The position numbers were made by a program, and so were the translations under genes. From the NCBI GenBank assembly GCA_029237815.1, contig JAQZBP010000011.1:1-59843 (forward strand): 59,843 bases of DNA, read 5' to 3'. Within the stretch, counting starts at the first letter, position 1. The number at the start of each line of letters is the position of its first letter. The notes beneath the pieces are model-generated. The model did not search any database. It saw nothing but the letters and a program-made list of their open reading frames with translations, and had not been told where the DNA came from. Positions 1-7,263 of the stretch are shown here, one piece after another. Source of the stretch: Moraxellaceae bacterium. GTDB lineage: Bacteria > Pseudomonadota > Gammaproteobacteria > Pseudomonadales > Moraxellaceae.

Positions 1-172
1 TTCGTTCAATCGGGCTGGCATCCCGGTAGTCTGTTGCAGCAGGCTACGGGCCTCACTTTACTCGCCAATCTGGCACGGGGAATCGTCATACAATACGTTT
101 CAGGCGACGCGGTACACGTCGGCTTATTCACGTACCGGCGTCTGCGCGCGCCAGAACTCCACGCCAGGTGGT
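1..172 (+). repeat. Degenerate integron attC-like region at window edge
   Basis: The first bases (TTCGTTCAATCGGGC) resemble the left arm of the attC site at 751-835. The last about 50 bp (121-169) closely match that site's right arm: GTCGGC, then TAT.CAC, then CTGCGCGC-type bases, then GAACTCCACG. The final core box reads GCCAGGT where GTTAGGC is expected. At about 170 bp it is longer than a usual attC, so it may be a fusion of two partial sites or a decayed one. The GTG start of the next gene lies inside its right end. Confidence 0.5.
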
Positions 173-500
173 CAAAGTGCAGCGAATCCTGTTTATCTGC
201 AGCCAGAACAAGCTCCGTAGCCCTACGGCAGAGCAGGTATTCGCGCAGGAGCCCGGGCTGGAGGTCCTCTCCGCGGGCACCAATCATGATGCCGAGAATC
301 CCGTGACGCCCGAACTCCTGGAGTGGGCTGACCGCATCCTCGTGATGGAAGGCGAGCATCGAGCCAAGCTCCAGAAGCGCTTCAGGCAGCACCTCAATGG
401 CAAGAAGGTGATCTGCCTGGGTATTCCAGATGAATACGAGTTTATGGATCCCGAGCTGATAGCTATCCTCAAGCGAAAAGTGCCGCCACTCCTGGCATAG
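168..500 (+). CDS. Low-molecular-weight protein tyrosine phosphatase-like cassette protein
   Basis: A 110-residue protein with the N-terminal signature of the LMW phosphatase fold: a beta-strand followed by CSQNKLRS, a CX5R loop with C11 as presumed nucleophile and R17 binding phosphate, then PTAE. A DEYEFMDPEL segment near residue 92 could provide the acidic general acid (Asp-Pro). It is shorter than classical 150-residue enzymes but matches a known short family. The GTG at 168 is the only start that keeps the first strand, and it overlaps the preceding attC-like arm. It is followed by a collapsed attC, so it appears to be an integron cassette gene. The substrate is unknown. Confidence 0.75.
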   Translation: MVKVQRILFICSQNKLRSPTAEQVFAQEPGLEVLSAGTNHDAENPVTPELLEWADRILVMEGEHRAKLQKRFRQHLNGKKVICLGIPDEYEFMDPELIAILKRKVPPLLA

Positions 501-510
501 GCGGCCCTCC

Positions 511-527
511 CGTTAACCCCGCGTTAG
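511..527 (+). repeat. Collapsed attC remnant between two cassettes
   Basis: The 36 bp between two cassette genes hold GTTAAC, five bases, then GTTAGG. These look like the outer core boxes of an attC site with the hairpin arms deleted. The arms TAAC/GTTA are self-complementary. The downstream ATG follows at 537. A normal site is at least about 57 bp, so this one is probably non-functional. Confidence 0.4.
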
Positions 528-536
528 GGTCGGCAC

Positions 537-737
537 ATGGAAATGCTCTACCTCATATTCCACATTGGGCTTTGCATCTGGGTTATCTTTTTCGGCGGAG
601 CCCGCGTCATTGAGGGGAGCTGGCTGGCGGCATTTGAGTTTCACGCCTTGGCTAGTGCGCGCCAAATCAAGTTCATGGCCTGGTTTTCATTGCTGCTGTT
701 GCCGGTCGCCCTCTATTTCATGAGTCATAGGCCGTAG
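537..737 (+). CDS. Small two-helix membrane protein (cassette gene)
   Basis: A 66-residue protein with two hydrophobic segments (about residues 3-20 and 46-62) separated by a short polar loop containing ARVIEGSW and ARQIKF. No family is recognised. It lies between the collapsed attC and the well-formed attC at 751-835, in the same orientation as its neighbours, which is the layout of an integron cassette. No strong ribosome-binding site is visible; cassette genes are often read through from upstream. The call rests on position and on membrane-like composition. Confidence 0.6.
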   Translation: MEMLYLIFHIGLCIWVIFFGGARVIEGSWLAAFEFHALASARQIKFMAWFSLLLLPVALYFMSHRP

Positions 738-750
738 GGGCGTAGCCCGC

Positions 751-835
751 ACCTAACCCTTCGTTCCAGGGTGCGCAATCCCGGTCGGCATATACACCTC
801 GGTTCAGCTGCGCGCACCTGAATTCCACGTTAGGC
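751..835 (+). repeat. Integron attC recombination site
   Basis: The left core box is ACCTAAC (751-757, RYYYAAC) and the right core box is GTTAGGC (829-835, GTTRRRY). The arms between them are imperfect inverted repeats: TTCCAGGGTGCGCA near the left end pairs with TGCGCGCACCTGAATT near the right end, leaving the extrahelical mismatches typical of attC. Its 85 bp length is in the normal range. It marks the end of the cassette carrying the small membrane protein. Confidence 0.85.
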
Positions 836-863
836 GAAGAGTGTCCACGACAGGAAACTCCCA

Positions 864-1460
864 ATGAATATATTGGCCCCATTGTCCCTGCCCCTCATAT
901 TCTTAGTCGTCTTCTTCGTAGGAAAGGCCGCAGCAAGTGATGCGTGCTCCAATATTGAGCCCACAAATGCAGAGTCAATGAAGTTGACAGGGCAGCCACT
1001 GGTAAGCCTGCCACCGATGGGGCTATCGCTCCTAAAGGCAGTCGTAGAAGCAGAAAGAATTGGCACTGAGAGAGTAAACATTTCCCTGCAGTATCAGTTA
1101 GAAGGGCTCACGGGCGAGGCTGCAACCAAGAGCCTTGAGTCTCAGGGTTTTGAGTGCCATGTGGAGATCCTGGATGGTGTGGCCACTTCCTCCTCTGGTC
1201 TGTCGCTTCGGGCAGCAGACCTGCCCACCTACAGCTGCACTATAAGAAAACCTGAAACATGCTACTGCCATACTTTTAAGGCTGCATTTGGCCCGGGCCC
1301 GCAATTTCCTCGGCAGCCTGTCGCAGCCTATAGGGTCATTTTGGAGTCAATGGTATTAGATCAGAAGAGTCTCTCTTATCACTGCCTTCGAGATAAAAGC
1401 CAAGGCGTAAAGTCAGCGCCTGACAACTCGTTAAAAACCGACACCGTGCCGGCGCGGTGA
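864..1460 (+). CDS. Exported cysteine-containing protein of unknown function (cassette gene)
   Basis: 198 residues starting at ATG 864 behind AGGAAA. Residues 1-24 form a signal peptide (hydrophobic run LPLIFLVVFFVG, then KAAAS-DA as likely cleavage site). The mature part has several cysteines (DACSN, FECHVE, YSCTIRKPETCYCH, SYHCLRD) that could form disulfides in the periplasm. No family is recognised. The last 14 codons run into the following attC, so the C-terminus is partly encoded by the recombination site. Base composition is lower in GC than the chromosomal genes that follow, in keeping with a captured cassette. Confidence 0.7.
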   Translation: MNILAPLSLPLIFLVVFFVGKAAASDACSNIEPTNAESMKLTGQPLVSLPPMGLSLLKAVVEAERIGTERVNISLQYQLEGLTGEAATKSLESQGFECHVEILDGVATSSSGLSLRAADLPTYSCTIRKPETCYCHTFKAAFGPGPQFPRQPVAAYRVILESMVLDQKSLSYHCLRDKSQGVKSAPDNSLKTDTVPAR

Positions 1461-1481
1461 AGCTGCACCACTTCGTTGGAC
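1418..1481 (+). repeat. Integron attC site, aadA-like
   Basis: The left box is GCCTGAC (1418-1424) and the right box is GTTGGAC (1475-1481, fits GTTRRRY). The left arm ACAACTCGTTAAAAACCGAC resembles the classical aadA-type attC left arm. A GC-rich centre (CACCGTGCCGGCGCGGTG) forms the hairpin tip. It overlaps the end of the preceding coding region. It is the last well-formed site, so the array seems to end here. Confidence 0.75.
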
Positions 1482-1501
1482 AGACATGTGTCGGCTGATT
1501 C

Positions 1502-2248
1502 TTAGTTAAACAAACCCTTCAGCATTCCTCCGGAATCACCGTCCTTCAACTGCCGCATGGCATCGCCTGCACTGGCCTTGGCAACGGCGCTTGCCGATCG
1601 TTTGGCAATCACGCCAAATATTTCCTTGCTGATTTCGCCTGGCGTTGCGCCATGGGGTGCCTTTCCGATGTTGCGCAAGTGAATTTCAGGCAGGCTGGCG
1701 GTAAGGGGTTTATCCGGCATGAAGCTTGACGTCGCCGCCACCTTTCCACCGGTGATGTCCACTTTCCGGAGAATGAATCTCTGGTTGCTACTGTCTTTTT
1801 TGTCCTTGCTGTCGCTTGCCTTGCTGCTGCCGGAGCTCGCCAGGTAGCGATTGATATTGCCTTTTATGATATTGAAATTGTTGCCATTCCTGGTCACTTC
1901 ATAACCGACATCAAGATCGGTCACGCTGAATTTCCTGATGACGATGACCGGCGAATTAATCGACTGGATATCGATGCTCAGGCTGATTTCGTGCAGTGCC
2001 AGCGCATGACTGCCCTCGAAGCCGGGGGGATTGCCGATGCTCAGGTCGCGCAGCGTGGCGCTACCGTCGCCCAGTTTGATACGCACGCTGCCGACCTTGA
2101 CCGGCACCCCGGTGATTTGCGAGCCATACGTGCGGATGGCCGACGCAACCAGGTGATCCAGCGAGTGATAGGTCCAATACAGCCCACCGGCAATGCCCAG
2201 CACCAAAATCAGCGTGACGCCCAGGACCCACTTTGATGTTCTTTTCAT
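1502..2248 (-). CDS. AsmA-like envelope protein
   Basis: 248 residues. One N-terminal membrane segment (VLGVTLILVLGIAGGLYWTY, residues 8-27) is followed by the AsmA/DUF748-type opening 'tyGSQITGVPVKVGSVRIKLGDGSATLRD' and the 'IGNPPGF' loop. The rest is predicted beta-rich periplasmic sequence with a Ser/Lys/Asp-rich linker (SSGSSKASDSKDKKDSS). AsmA-like proteins are inner-membrane anchored, act in the periplasm and are linked to outer-membrane lipid handling. This one is short and holds only the N-terminal repeat unit. The start is ATG 2248, preceded by AGAGAAAG. It points towards the cassette array. Confidence 0.7.
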   Translation of the reverse strand: MKRTSKWVLGVTLILVLGIAGGLYWTYHSLDHLVASAIRTYGSQITGVPVKVGSVRIKLGDGSATLRDLSIGNPPGFEGSHALALHEISLSIDIQSINSPVIVIRKFSVTDLDVGYEVTRNGNNFNIIKGNINRYLASSGSSKASDSKDKKDSSNQRFILRKVDITGGKVAATSSFMPDKPLTASLPEIHLRNIGKAPHGATPGEISKEIFGVIAKRSASAVAKASAGDAMRQLKDGDSGGMLKGLFN

Positions 2249-2657
2249 GGCTTTCTCTGTGTGGCTCCGGCCTGCGCAGGGCAGGCAAAGGATGCACACC
2301 AGTAAGCCTTAAAAGAAACCCGTTTTCTTTGAACAGGGCGGCGTTTTCCGGGCATTTTTGCCGGCGGGGAGTCGCGGATGGCCGGGTTTCGGGGAGTGGG
2401 CGTCGGGGGAGATACGACGGATCTGAACGGGCGTTTTGGCGCGGGTCTTAAAAGGTGACGTTGCCAGCGACTGGATGGCATTGATTAACGCGCTTCAAGG
2501 GGTCAAGTTAGGCAAGGGCTGCGCTGCAGCGGCAAGCCAGGTGCGACTGGCCGATCGGCAGGTCCCGAGGCGCACTCAATCATTTCCGGCAGGCGCCAAC
2601 GCCCTGCCGGCCCGCGGCCCGAGCTGAGGCTTGAAACCGCATCCAGGAGAGTTCCCA
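2249..2657. other. Intergenic region with a weak attC-like motif
   Basis: 409 bp without a convincing gene. At 2483-2513 there is GATTAAC, CGCTTCAAGG and CAAGTTAGGC. The last is a perfect right core box (GTTAGGC, 2507-2513), and the two TTCAAG/TCAAG stretches could be shrunken arms. If real, the array may once have extended past the AsmA-like gene. Nothing else is recognised. Confidence 0.3.
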
Positions 2658-3167
2658 GTGTCTGAATTTGCTTTTTATCTCGTGCCCGCTGACCCGTACT
2701 GCCTGCCCGACGAAGAAGGTCGCAAAAGGTTTCTGGACCTCTTCAAGACCGTCTCTCCGCTCCCCAACGGCAATGGCGATTACTACTTCACCGTCTATGC
2801 TGACCCGCAACCGGTTCATGCGGGCGCCGGCTTCGAAGCCGTGGTCTGCCCCGGGTGCGATACCCGCAATCGGCTCTTCGACGACGACGGCTACACGCCC
2901 TTCAACGATTGGTGGGAAGCCGCGCTGAGCGGGCCCCGTGACGCGACGGTAACGCTACCTTGCTGCGGGGCGGCATCGCGGCTCGCCGATTTGCGCTTTG
3001 ACAGTCTGGGCGCCTTCGCCCGCTTCAAGGTCGGCGCGCTGGAGCCGAGCTTCAGTGATCACTGGCAGGATGGCGGCGACAACTTCGGCGCCTTGACAGA
3101 GGAAACGCTCAAGCGATTCGAAGCAATCGCCGGCTGCCCGGTACTGCAGATATGGGAAGTCGCCTAG
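2658..3167 (+). CDS. Unknown protein with paired cysteines (possible zinc knuckle)
   Basis: 169 residues from GTG 2658, chosen because AGGAGA lies 8 nt upstream. The N-terminus SEFAFYLVPADPYCLPDEEG has no signal peptide, so it is probably cytosolic. Two cysteine pairs, VVCPGCDTRNRLF (about residues 65-70) and LPCCGAASRLADLRF (about 105), are spaced like a zinc-ribbon scaffold. The C-terminal half is acidic and aromatic-rich (DHWQDGGDNFGALTEE). I do not recognise the family. Immunity-type proteins of toxin systems have similar size and composition, but no toxin lies nearby. Confidence 0.6.
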   Translation: MSEFAFYLVPADPYCLPDEEGRKRFLDLFKTVSPLPNGNGDYYFTVYADPQPVHAGAGFEAVVCPGCDTRNRLFDDDGYTPFNDWWEAALSGPRDATVTLPCCGAASRLADLRFDSLGAFARFKVGALEPSFSDHWQDGGDNFGALTEETLKRFEAIAGCPVLQIWEVA

Positions 3168-3278
3168 CGCCGTGGGCTGTCCTGTCAGTGCGCTCCAGCA
3201 ATTCGACCAGGCCGACGCAGCCATCCGCCCCGCAGCCGTTATGGAGCCGCAAGAGTTCCTGAATCCCTGGAGACGCAC

Positions 3279-3764
3279 ATGAAAGCACCCGCGAAAAACA
3301 CGATCTGCCTCTGGTACGACGGCGGCGCTGAAGAGGCCGCACGCTTCTACGCCGCGACCTTTCCGGATTCCTCCGTCGGCGCGGTCTACCGCGCGCCCGC
3401 AGACTTTCCCTCGGGGAAGCAGGGCGACGTGCTGACCGTGGAATTCACGGTGATGGGCATCCCCTGCATCGGGCTCAACGGGGGCCCGGCCTTCCCGCAA
3501 AGCGAAGCGTTTTCCTTCCAGGTGGCCACCGATGACCAGGCGGAAACGGACCACTACTGGAACGCCATCGTCGGCAACGGCGGCCAGGAGAGCGCCTGCG
3601 GCTGGTGCAAGGACAAGTGGGGCGTGAACTGGCAGATCACGCCGGTCGTGCTGATCAACGCCATCGTCGACCCCGACCCGGCGGCCGCCCGGCGCGCCTT
3701 CGAGGCGATGATGGAAATGACGCTGATCGACATCAGCGTCATCGAGGCCGCGCTGCGGGGCTGA
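3279..3764 (+). CDS. PhnB-like VOC superfamily protein
   Basis: 161 residues matching the PhnB/'3-demethylubiquinone-9 3-methyltransferase' type of the glyoxalase/VOC fold. Visible marks are the opening ICLWYDGGAEEAARFYAATFPDSSVG, the strand VLTVEFTVMGIPCIGLNGGP, SEAFSFQVATDDQAETDHYWNAI and the C-terminal DKWGVNWQITP. The methyltransferase name is historical; members mostly lack a proven reaction. The start ATG 3279 follows GGAGACGCAC. It is monocistronic or loosely linked to the membrane protein downstream. Confidence 0.85.
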   Translation: MKAPAKNTICLWYDGGAEEAARFYAATFPDSSVGAVYRAPADFPSGKQGDVLTVEFTVMGIPCIGLNGGPAFPQSEAFSFQVATDDQAETDHYWNAIVGNGGQESACGWCKDKWGVNWQITPVVLINAIVDPDPAAARRAFEAMMEMTLIDISVIEAALRG

Positions 3765-3840
3765 TCGGCGTATTCCCCGTCGCGGCAAAACCCTTCAAGG
3801 GCCGCGGCCGGGGTTCAAACAATAAAACGCAGGAGCAGGC

Positions 3841-4245
3841 ATGGAATATCTGGCGGGGGCGGGCCTTGCCCTGGGGGTGTCACTGCTGGCCACGGTCATC
3901 GGCTTCGACAAGGACCGGGCGTTCTACCCGACGCTCATGATCGTCATCGCCTCCTACTACGGGCTCTTTGCCGTCATGGGCGGCTCCCTGGAGGCCCTGG
4001 TCATCGAATCGGCCGTGCTGCTGGTGTTTCTCGCCGCCGCCATCCTGGGCTTCAGGAAGAACCTCTGGCTGGTGGTCGGCGCGCTGTTCGGCCACGGCAT
4101 TTTCGATCTGGTGCATGGCCATCTCATCACCAATCCGGGCGTGCCGGCCTGGTGGCCGATGTTCTGTCTCACCTACGACGTCGTGGCGGCGGGGTACCTG
4201 GCCTGGCTGCTGAAGCGCGCCGACGCCCCTGAGCCTGCGCTTTAA
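3841..4245 (+). CDS. Small polytopic membrane protein
   Basis: 134 residues with about five hydrophobic segments spanning nearly the whole chain. The histidine-bearing motif GHGIFDLVHGHL is in the fourth segment, followed by WWPMFCLTYDVVAAGYLAWLL. ATG 3841 follows a good AGGAG. Family not identified. The conserved-looking His/Asp cluster inside the membrane region could bind a metal, but this is only a composition-based thought. The 76 bp upstream hold an imperfect hairpin around GGGCCGCGGCC. Confidence 0.65.
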   Translation: MEYLAGAGLALGVSLLATVIGFDKDRAFYPTLMIVIASYYGLFAVMGGSLEALVIESAVLLVFLAAAILGFRKNLWLVVGALFGHGIFDLVHGHLITNPGVPAWWPMFCLTYDVVAAGYLAWLLKRADAPEPAL

Positions 4246-4279
4246 CGGCCCCGAAGGGCCCGGCCCCTGGCCCTAATTT

Positions 4280-4348
4280 CCACGCGAAGCGGTACACTCG
4301 CGCCCATTACTCCAGGGCGTCTGCGCGCCTGATCTCCCCCCAGGTGTC
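4280..4348 (+). repeat. Segment similar to 106-172, just upstream of ycaO
   Basis: This stretch shares GCGGTACAC, GGCGTCTGCGCGC and CCAGGTG in the same order and nearly the same spacing as 106-172. Both copies end within a few bases of a start codon. TACACT at 4293-4298 could serve as a -10 box, but no good -35 is seen. Confidence 0.35.
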
Positions 4349-4351
4349 CGC

Positions 4352-6556
4352 ATGGAAATCAAGGTCAACTTTCTCGACAAACTCCGTCTCGAAGCCAAAT
4401 TCGATGACTTCACGGTGGTGGCCGACCAGCCCATCCGCTACAAGGGCGACGGCTCGGCGCCGGGGCCCTTCGACTATTTCCTGGCGTCCTCGGCGCTGTG
4501 TGCCGCCTACTTCGTGAAGCTCTACTGCCAGACCCGCGACATTCCCACCGACAACATCCGCCTGTCGCAGAACAACATCGTCGACCCGGAAAACCGCTAC
4601 AACCAGATCTTCAAGATCCAGGTCGAGCTGCCCGCCGACATCTCCGACAAGGACCGCCAGGGCATCCTGCGCTCGATCGACCGCTGCACGGTCAAGAAGG
4701 TGGTGCAGGCCGGCCCGGAGTTCGTGATCGAGGCCGTGGAGAACATCGACGCCGACGCCCAGGCGCTGCTGATGCCGGGTACGGCGTCGGAAAGCAAGAC
4801 CTGCATCCTGGGCAAGGACCTGCCGCTGGAAGACACCATCGCCAACATGTCGGCGATCATGGCCGGCCTCGGCATGAAGATCGAGATCGCCTCCTGGCGC
4901 AATATCGTGCCGAACGTGTGGTCGCTGCATATCCGCGATGCGCACTCGCCCATGTGCTTCACCAACGGCAAGGGCGCCACCAAGGAAAGCGCGCTGGCCT
5001 CGGCGCTGGGCGAGTTCATCGAGCGCCTCAACTGCAATTTCTTCTACCACGGCCAGTTCTGGGGCGAGGACATCGCCAACGCCGACTTCGTGCATTATCC
5101 GGATGAAAAATGGTTCCAGCCGGGGCCGAACGACGCGCTGCCCGAAGAGATCCTGGATGAGCACTGCCGGGCCATCTACGACCCGGACGGCGAGCTGCGC
5201 GGCTCGCACCTCTACGACACCAACTCGGGCAATACGGCGCGCGGCATCTGCTCGCTGCCTTATGTGCGGCAGTCGGATGGCGAGGTCGTGTATTTCCCCT
5301 CCAACCTGATCGAGAACCTGTTTCTCAGCAACGGCATGAGCGCGGGCAACACGCTGGCCGAGGCGCAGGTGCAGTGCCTGTCGGAAATCTTCGAGCGCGC
5401 GGTGAAGCGCGAGATCCTGGAAGGCGAGCTGGCGCTGCCGGACGTGCCGGCGGAGGTGCTGGCCCGCTACCCGGCCATCGTCGCCGGCATCAAGGGCCTG
5501 GAGGAGCAGGGCTTTCCGGTGCTGGTGAAGGATGCCTCGCTCGGCGGGCATTACCCGGTGATGTGCGTGACGCTGATGAACCCGCGCACGGGCGGCGTGT
5601 TTGCCTCCTTCGGCGCGCACCCGAGCTTCGAGGTGGCGCTGGAGCGCAGCCTGACCGAACTGCTGCAGGGCCGCAGCTTCGAGGGCCTGAACGATTTGCC
5701 GCGCCCGACCTTCAATAGCAACGCGCTGACCGAGCCGAACAACTTCGTCGAGCACTTCATCGATTCCAGCGGCGTGGTGTCCTGGCGCTTCTTCAGCGCG
5801 ACGCCGGAATACGAGTTCGTGGACTGGGATTATTCCGGCGAGGGCGAGGATTCCAATGCCCAGGAGGCCGCCACGCTGTTCGGCATCCTGGAGGAGCTGG
5901 GTTATGAAACGTATATGGCCGTGTACGAGCACCTGGGCGCGCCCGGCTGCCGCATCCTGGTGCCCGGCTATTCGGAAATCTACCCGGTGGAAGACCTGGT
6001 CTGGGACAACACCAATGTCGCGCTGAAATTCCGCGCCGACATCCTCAACCTGCATCGCCTGGATGACGACGCGCTGCAAGCGCTGCTGGAGCGTCTGGAA
6101 GAGGAAGACCTGGATGACTACACCGACATCCCCACGCTGATCGGCATCGAGTTCGACGACAATACGCCCTGGGGCCAGCTCACCATCCTGGAGCTGAAGC
6201 TGCTGGTGCATCTCGCGCTGCAGCAGTTGGAAGAGGCGAAGGAGCTGGTCGAGACCTTCCTGCAGTACAACACCAATACGGTCGAGCGCGGCCTGTTCTA
6301 CCAGTGCATGAACGTGGTGCTGGAGGTGCTGCTGGACGACGAGATGGAGCTGGACGACTACGCGGCGAATTTCCGCCGCATGTTCGGTGACGAGCGCATG
6401 GACGCGGTGCTGGGATCGGTGGAGGGCAGCCTGCGCTTTTACGGCCTGACGCCGACGAGCCTGAAGCTGGAGGGGCTCGACCGGCACCAGCGCCTGATCG
6501 ACAACTACCGGAAGCTGCACGCCGCACGGGCCCGGAGCGCGGCAGCGGTAAAGTAG
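4352..6556 (+). CDS. ycaO: OsmC-YcaO fusion protein
   Basis: 734 residues. Residues 1-140 are an OsmC-like domain with both cysteines of the family (C50 in SALCAAYF, C112 in IDRCTVKK). From about residue 150 the sequence follows E. coli YcaO closely: ILGKDLPLEDTIANMS, PNVWSLHIRD, FTNGKGATKESALASALGEFIERL, NGMSAGNTLAEAQVQCLSEIFER and FASFGAHPSFEVALERSLTELLQGR. The C-terminal about 150 residues look TPR-like. YcaO proteins use ATP to activate amide backbones; E. coli YcaO is linked to RimO-dependent methylthiolation of ribosomal protein S12. No peptide precursor or dehydrogenase partner lies nearby, so a RiPP role is unlikely. Confidence 0.93.
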   Translation: MEIKVNFLDKLRLEAKFDDFTVVADQPIRYKGDGSAPGPFDYFLASSALCAAYFVKLYCQTRDIPTDNIRLSQNNIVDPENRYNQIFKIQVELPADISDKDRQGILRSIDRCTVKKVVQAGPEFVIEAVENIDADAQALLMPGTASESKTCILGKDLPLEDTIANMSAIMAGLGMKIEIASWRNIVPNVWSLHIRDAHSPMCFTNGKGATKESALASALGEFIERLNCNFFYHGQFWGEDIANADFVHYPDEKWFQPGPNDALPEEILDEHCRAIYDPDGELRGSHLYDTNSGNTARGICSLPYVRQSDGEVVYFPSNLIENLFLSNGMSAGNTLAEAQVQCLSEIFERAVKREILEGELALPDVPAEVLARYPAIVAGIKGLEEQGFPVLVKDASLGGHYPVMCVTLMNPRTGGVFASFGAHPSFEVALERSLTELLQGRSFEGLNDLPRPTFNSNALTEPNNFVEHFIDSSGVVSWRFFSATPEYEFVDWDYSGEGEDSNAQEAATLFGILEELGYETYMAVYEHLGAPGCRILVPGYSEIYPVEDLVWDNTNVALKFRADILNLHRLDDDALQALLERLEEEDLDDYTDIPTLIGIEFDDNTPWGQLTILELKLLVHLALQQLEEAKELVETFLQYNTNTVERGLFYQCMNVVLEVLLDDEMELDDYAANFRRMFGDERMDAVLGSVEGSLRFYGLTPTSLKLEGLDRHQRLIDNYRKLHAARARSAAAVK

Positions 6557-6786
6557 GGGACATCCCGGCGCGCTCAAGCCCCGCGACGCGCCGGCGGCCC
6601 GCCGTGTATGAAGCCCCGTCACCGCGAATGCCGGGCGCAGTACCAGCGGTCGCCTGGCGCGGTGAACGGGCTTTTCCGCATTGACGGCCAGGCCGTATAA
6701 ACGCTGAACCGCCCACGACGATATGCCACGGATTGCACGCGCAGCCGGACAGCCATGGGGCACGGCCGCTTGCCAGGAGGGTAACG

Positions 6787-7227
6787 ATGCGCTTTTTCAC
6801 TGCACTGCTGGCCCCCCTGCTGCTGGCGCCCGCGATGGCCTTCGCCGAGGTCTACAAGTGGACCGACGCCAGCGGCCAGGTGCATTACGGCGACGCGCCG
6901 GCCCCCAGCGCGAAGGCCCGCAAGGTGAATGTCGAGGTCAACACCTACAAGGGCGTCAAATACACCTTCCCGCCGCCGAAGCCGGCCGCCGCCCGGCGTC
7001 AGGACGTGGTGATGTACAGCACGCAATCCTGCGGCTACTGCAAGAAGGCCCGCCGCTATTTCGAGGCGAAGGACATCCCCTACACCGAATACGACATCGA
7101 GAAGGACGCGACGGCCCGGCAGGAGCATGAGCGGCTGGGCGGCCGTGGCGTGCCGCTGATCCAGGTCGGCGAGCAGCTGGTGCACGGCTTCGACACGGCG
7201 CGCTTCGAGAAGTTCTACGGCAAGTAA
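6787..7227 (+). CDS. Exported DUF4124-glutaredoxin protein
   Basis: 146 residues. Signal peptide MRFFTALLAPLLLAPAMAFAE, then a DUF4124 segment (VYKWTDASGQVHYGDAPAP), then a glutaredoxin domain with the redox motif CGYC (MYSTQSCGYCKKARRYF) and the cis-proline strand RGVPLIQVGEQLVHGFD. ATG 6787 follows GGAGG and gives the intact signal peptide. Most glutaredoxins are cytosolic; this one should act in the periplasm, probably on protein thiols or mixed disulfides. It is monocistronic and convergent with the patatin gene. Confidence 0.88.
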   Translation: MRFFTALLAPLLLAPAMAFAEVYKWTDASGQVHYGDAPAPSAKARKVNVEVNTYKGVKYTFPPPKPAAARRQDVVMYSTQSCGYCKKARRYFEAKDIPYTEYDIEKDATARQEHERLGGRGVPLIQVGEQLVHGFDTARFEKFYGK

Positions 7228-7230
7228 GCG

Positions 7231-7251
7231 GGCGCGGCGCAAGGCCGCGCC
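7231..7251. terminator. GC hairpin between convergent genes
   Basis: GGCGCGGC, a 5-nt loop, then GCCGCGCC: a perfect 8-bp stem 3 nt after the glutaredoxin stop codon and 12 bp before the end of the opposing lipase gene. No T-run follows, so intrinsic termination would be weak. Confidence 0.35.
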
Positions 7252-7263
7252 AGGGCAGGGGCC

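Noticed and set aside
4307..6763. Long open frame on the minus strand opposite ycaO
   Set aside because: The plus strand encodes a complete OsmC-YcaO protein with family motifs; the opposite frame is open only because of GC-rich third positions and is Arg/His/Gln-rich without recognisable domains.
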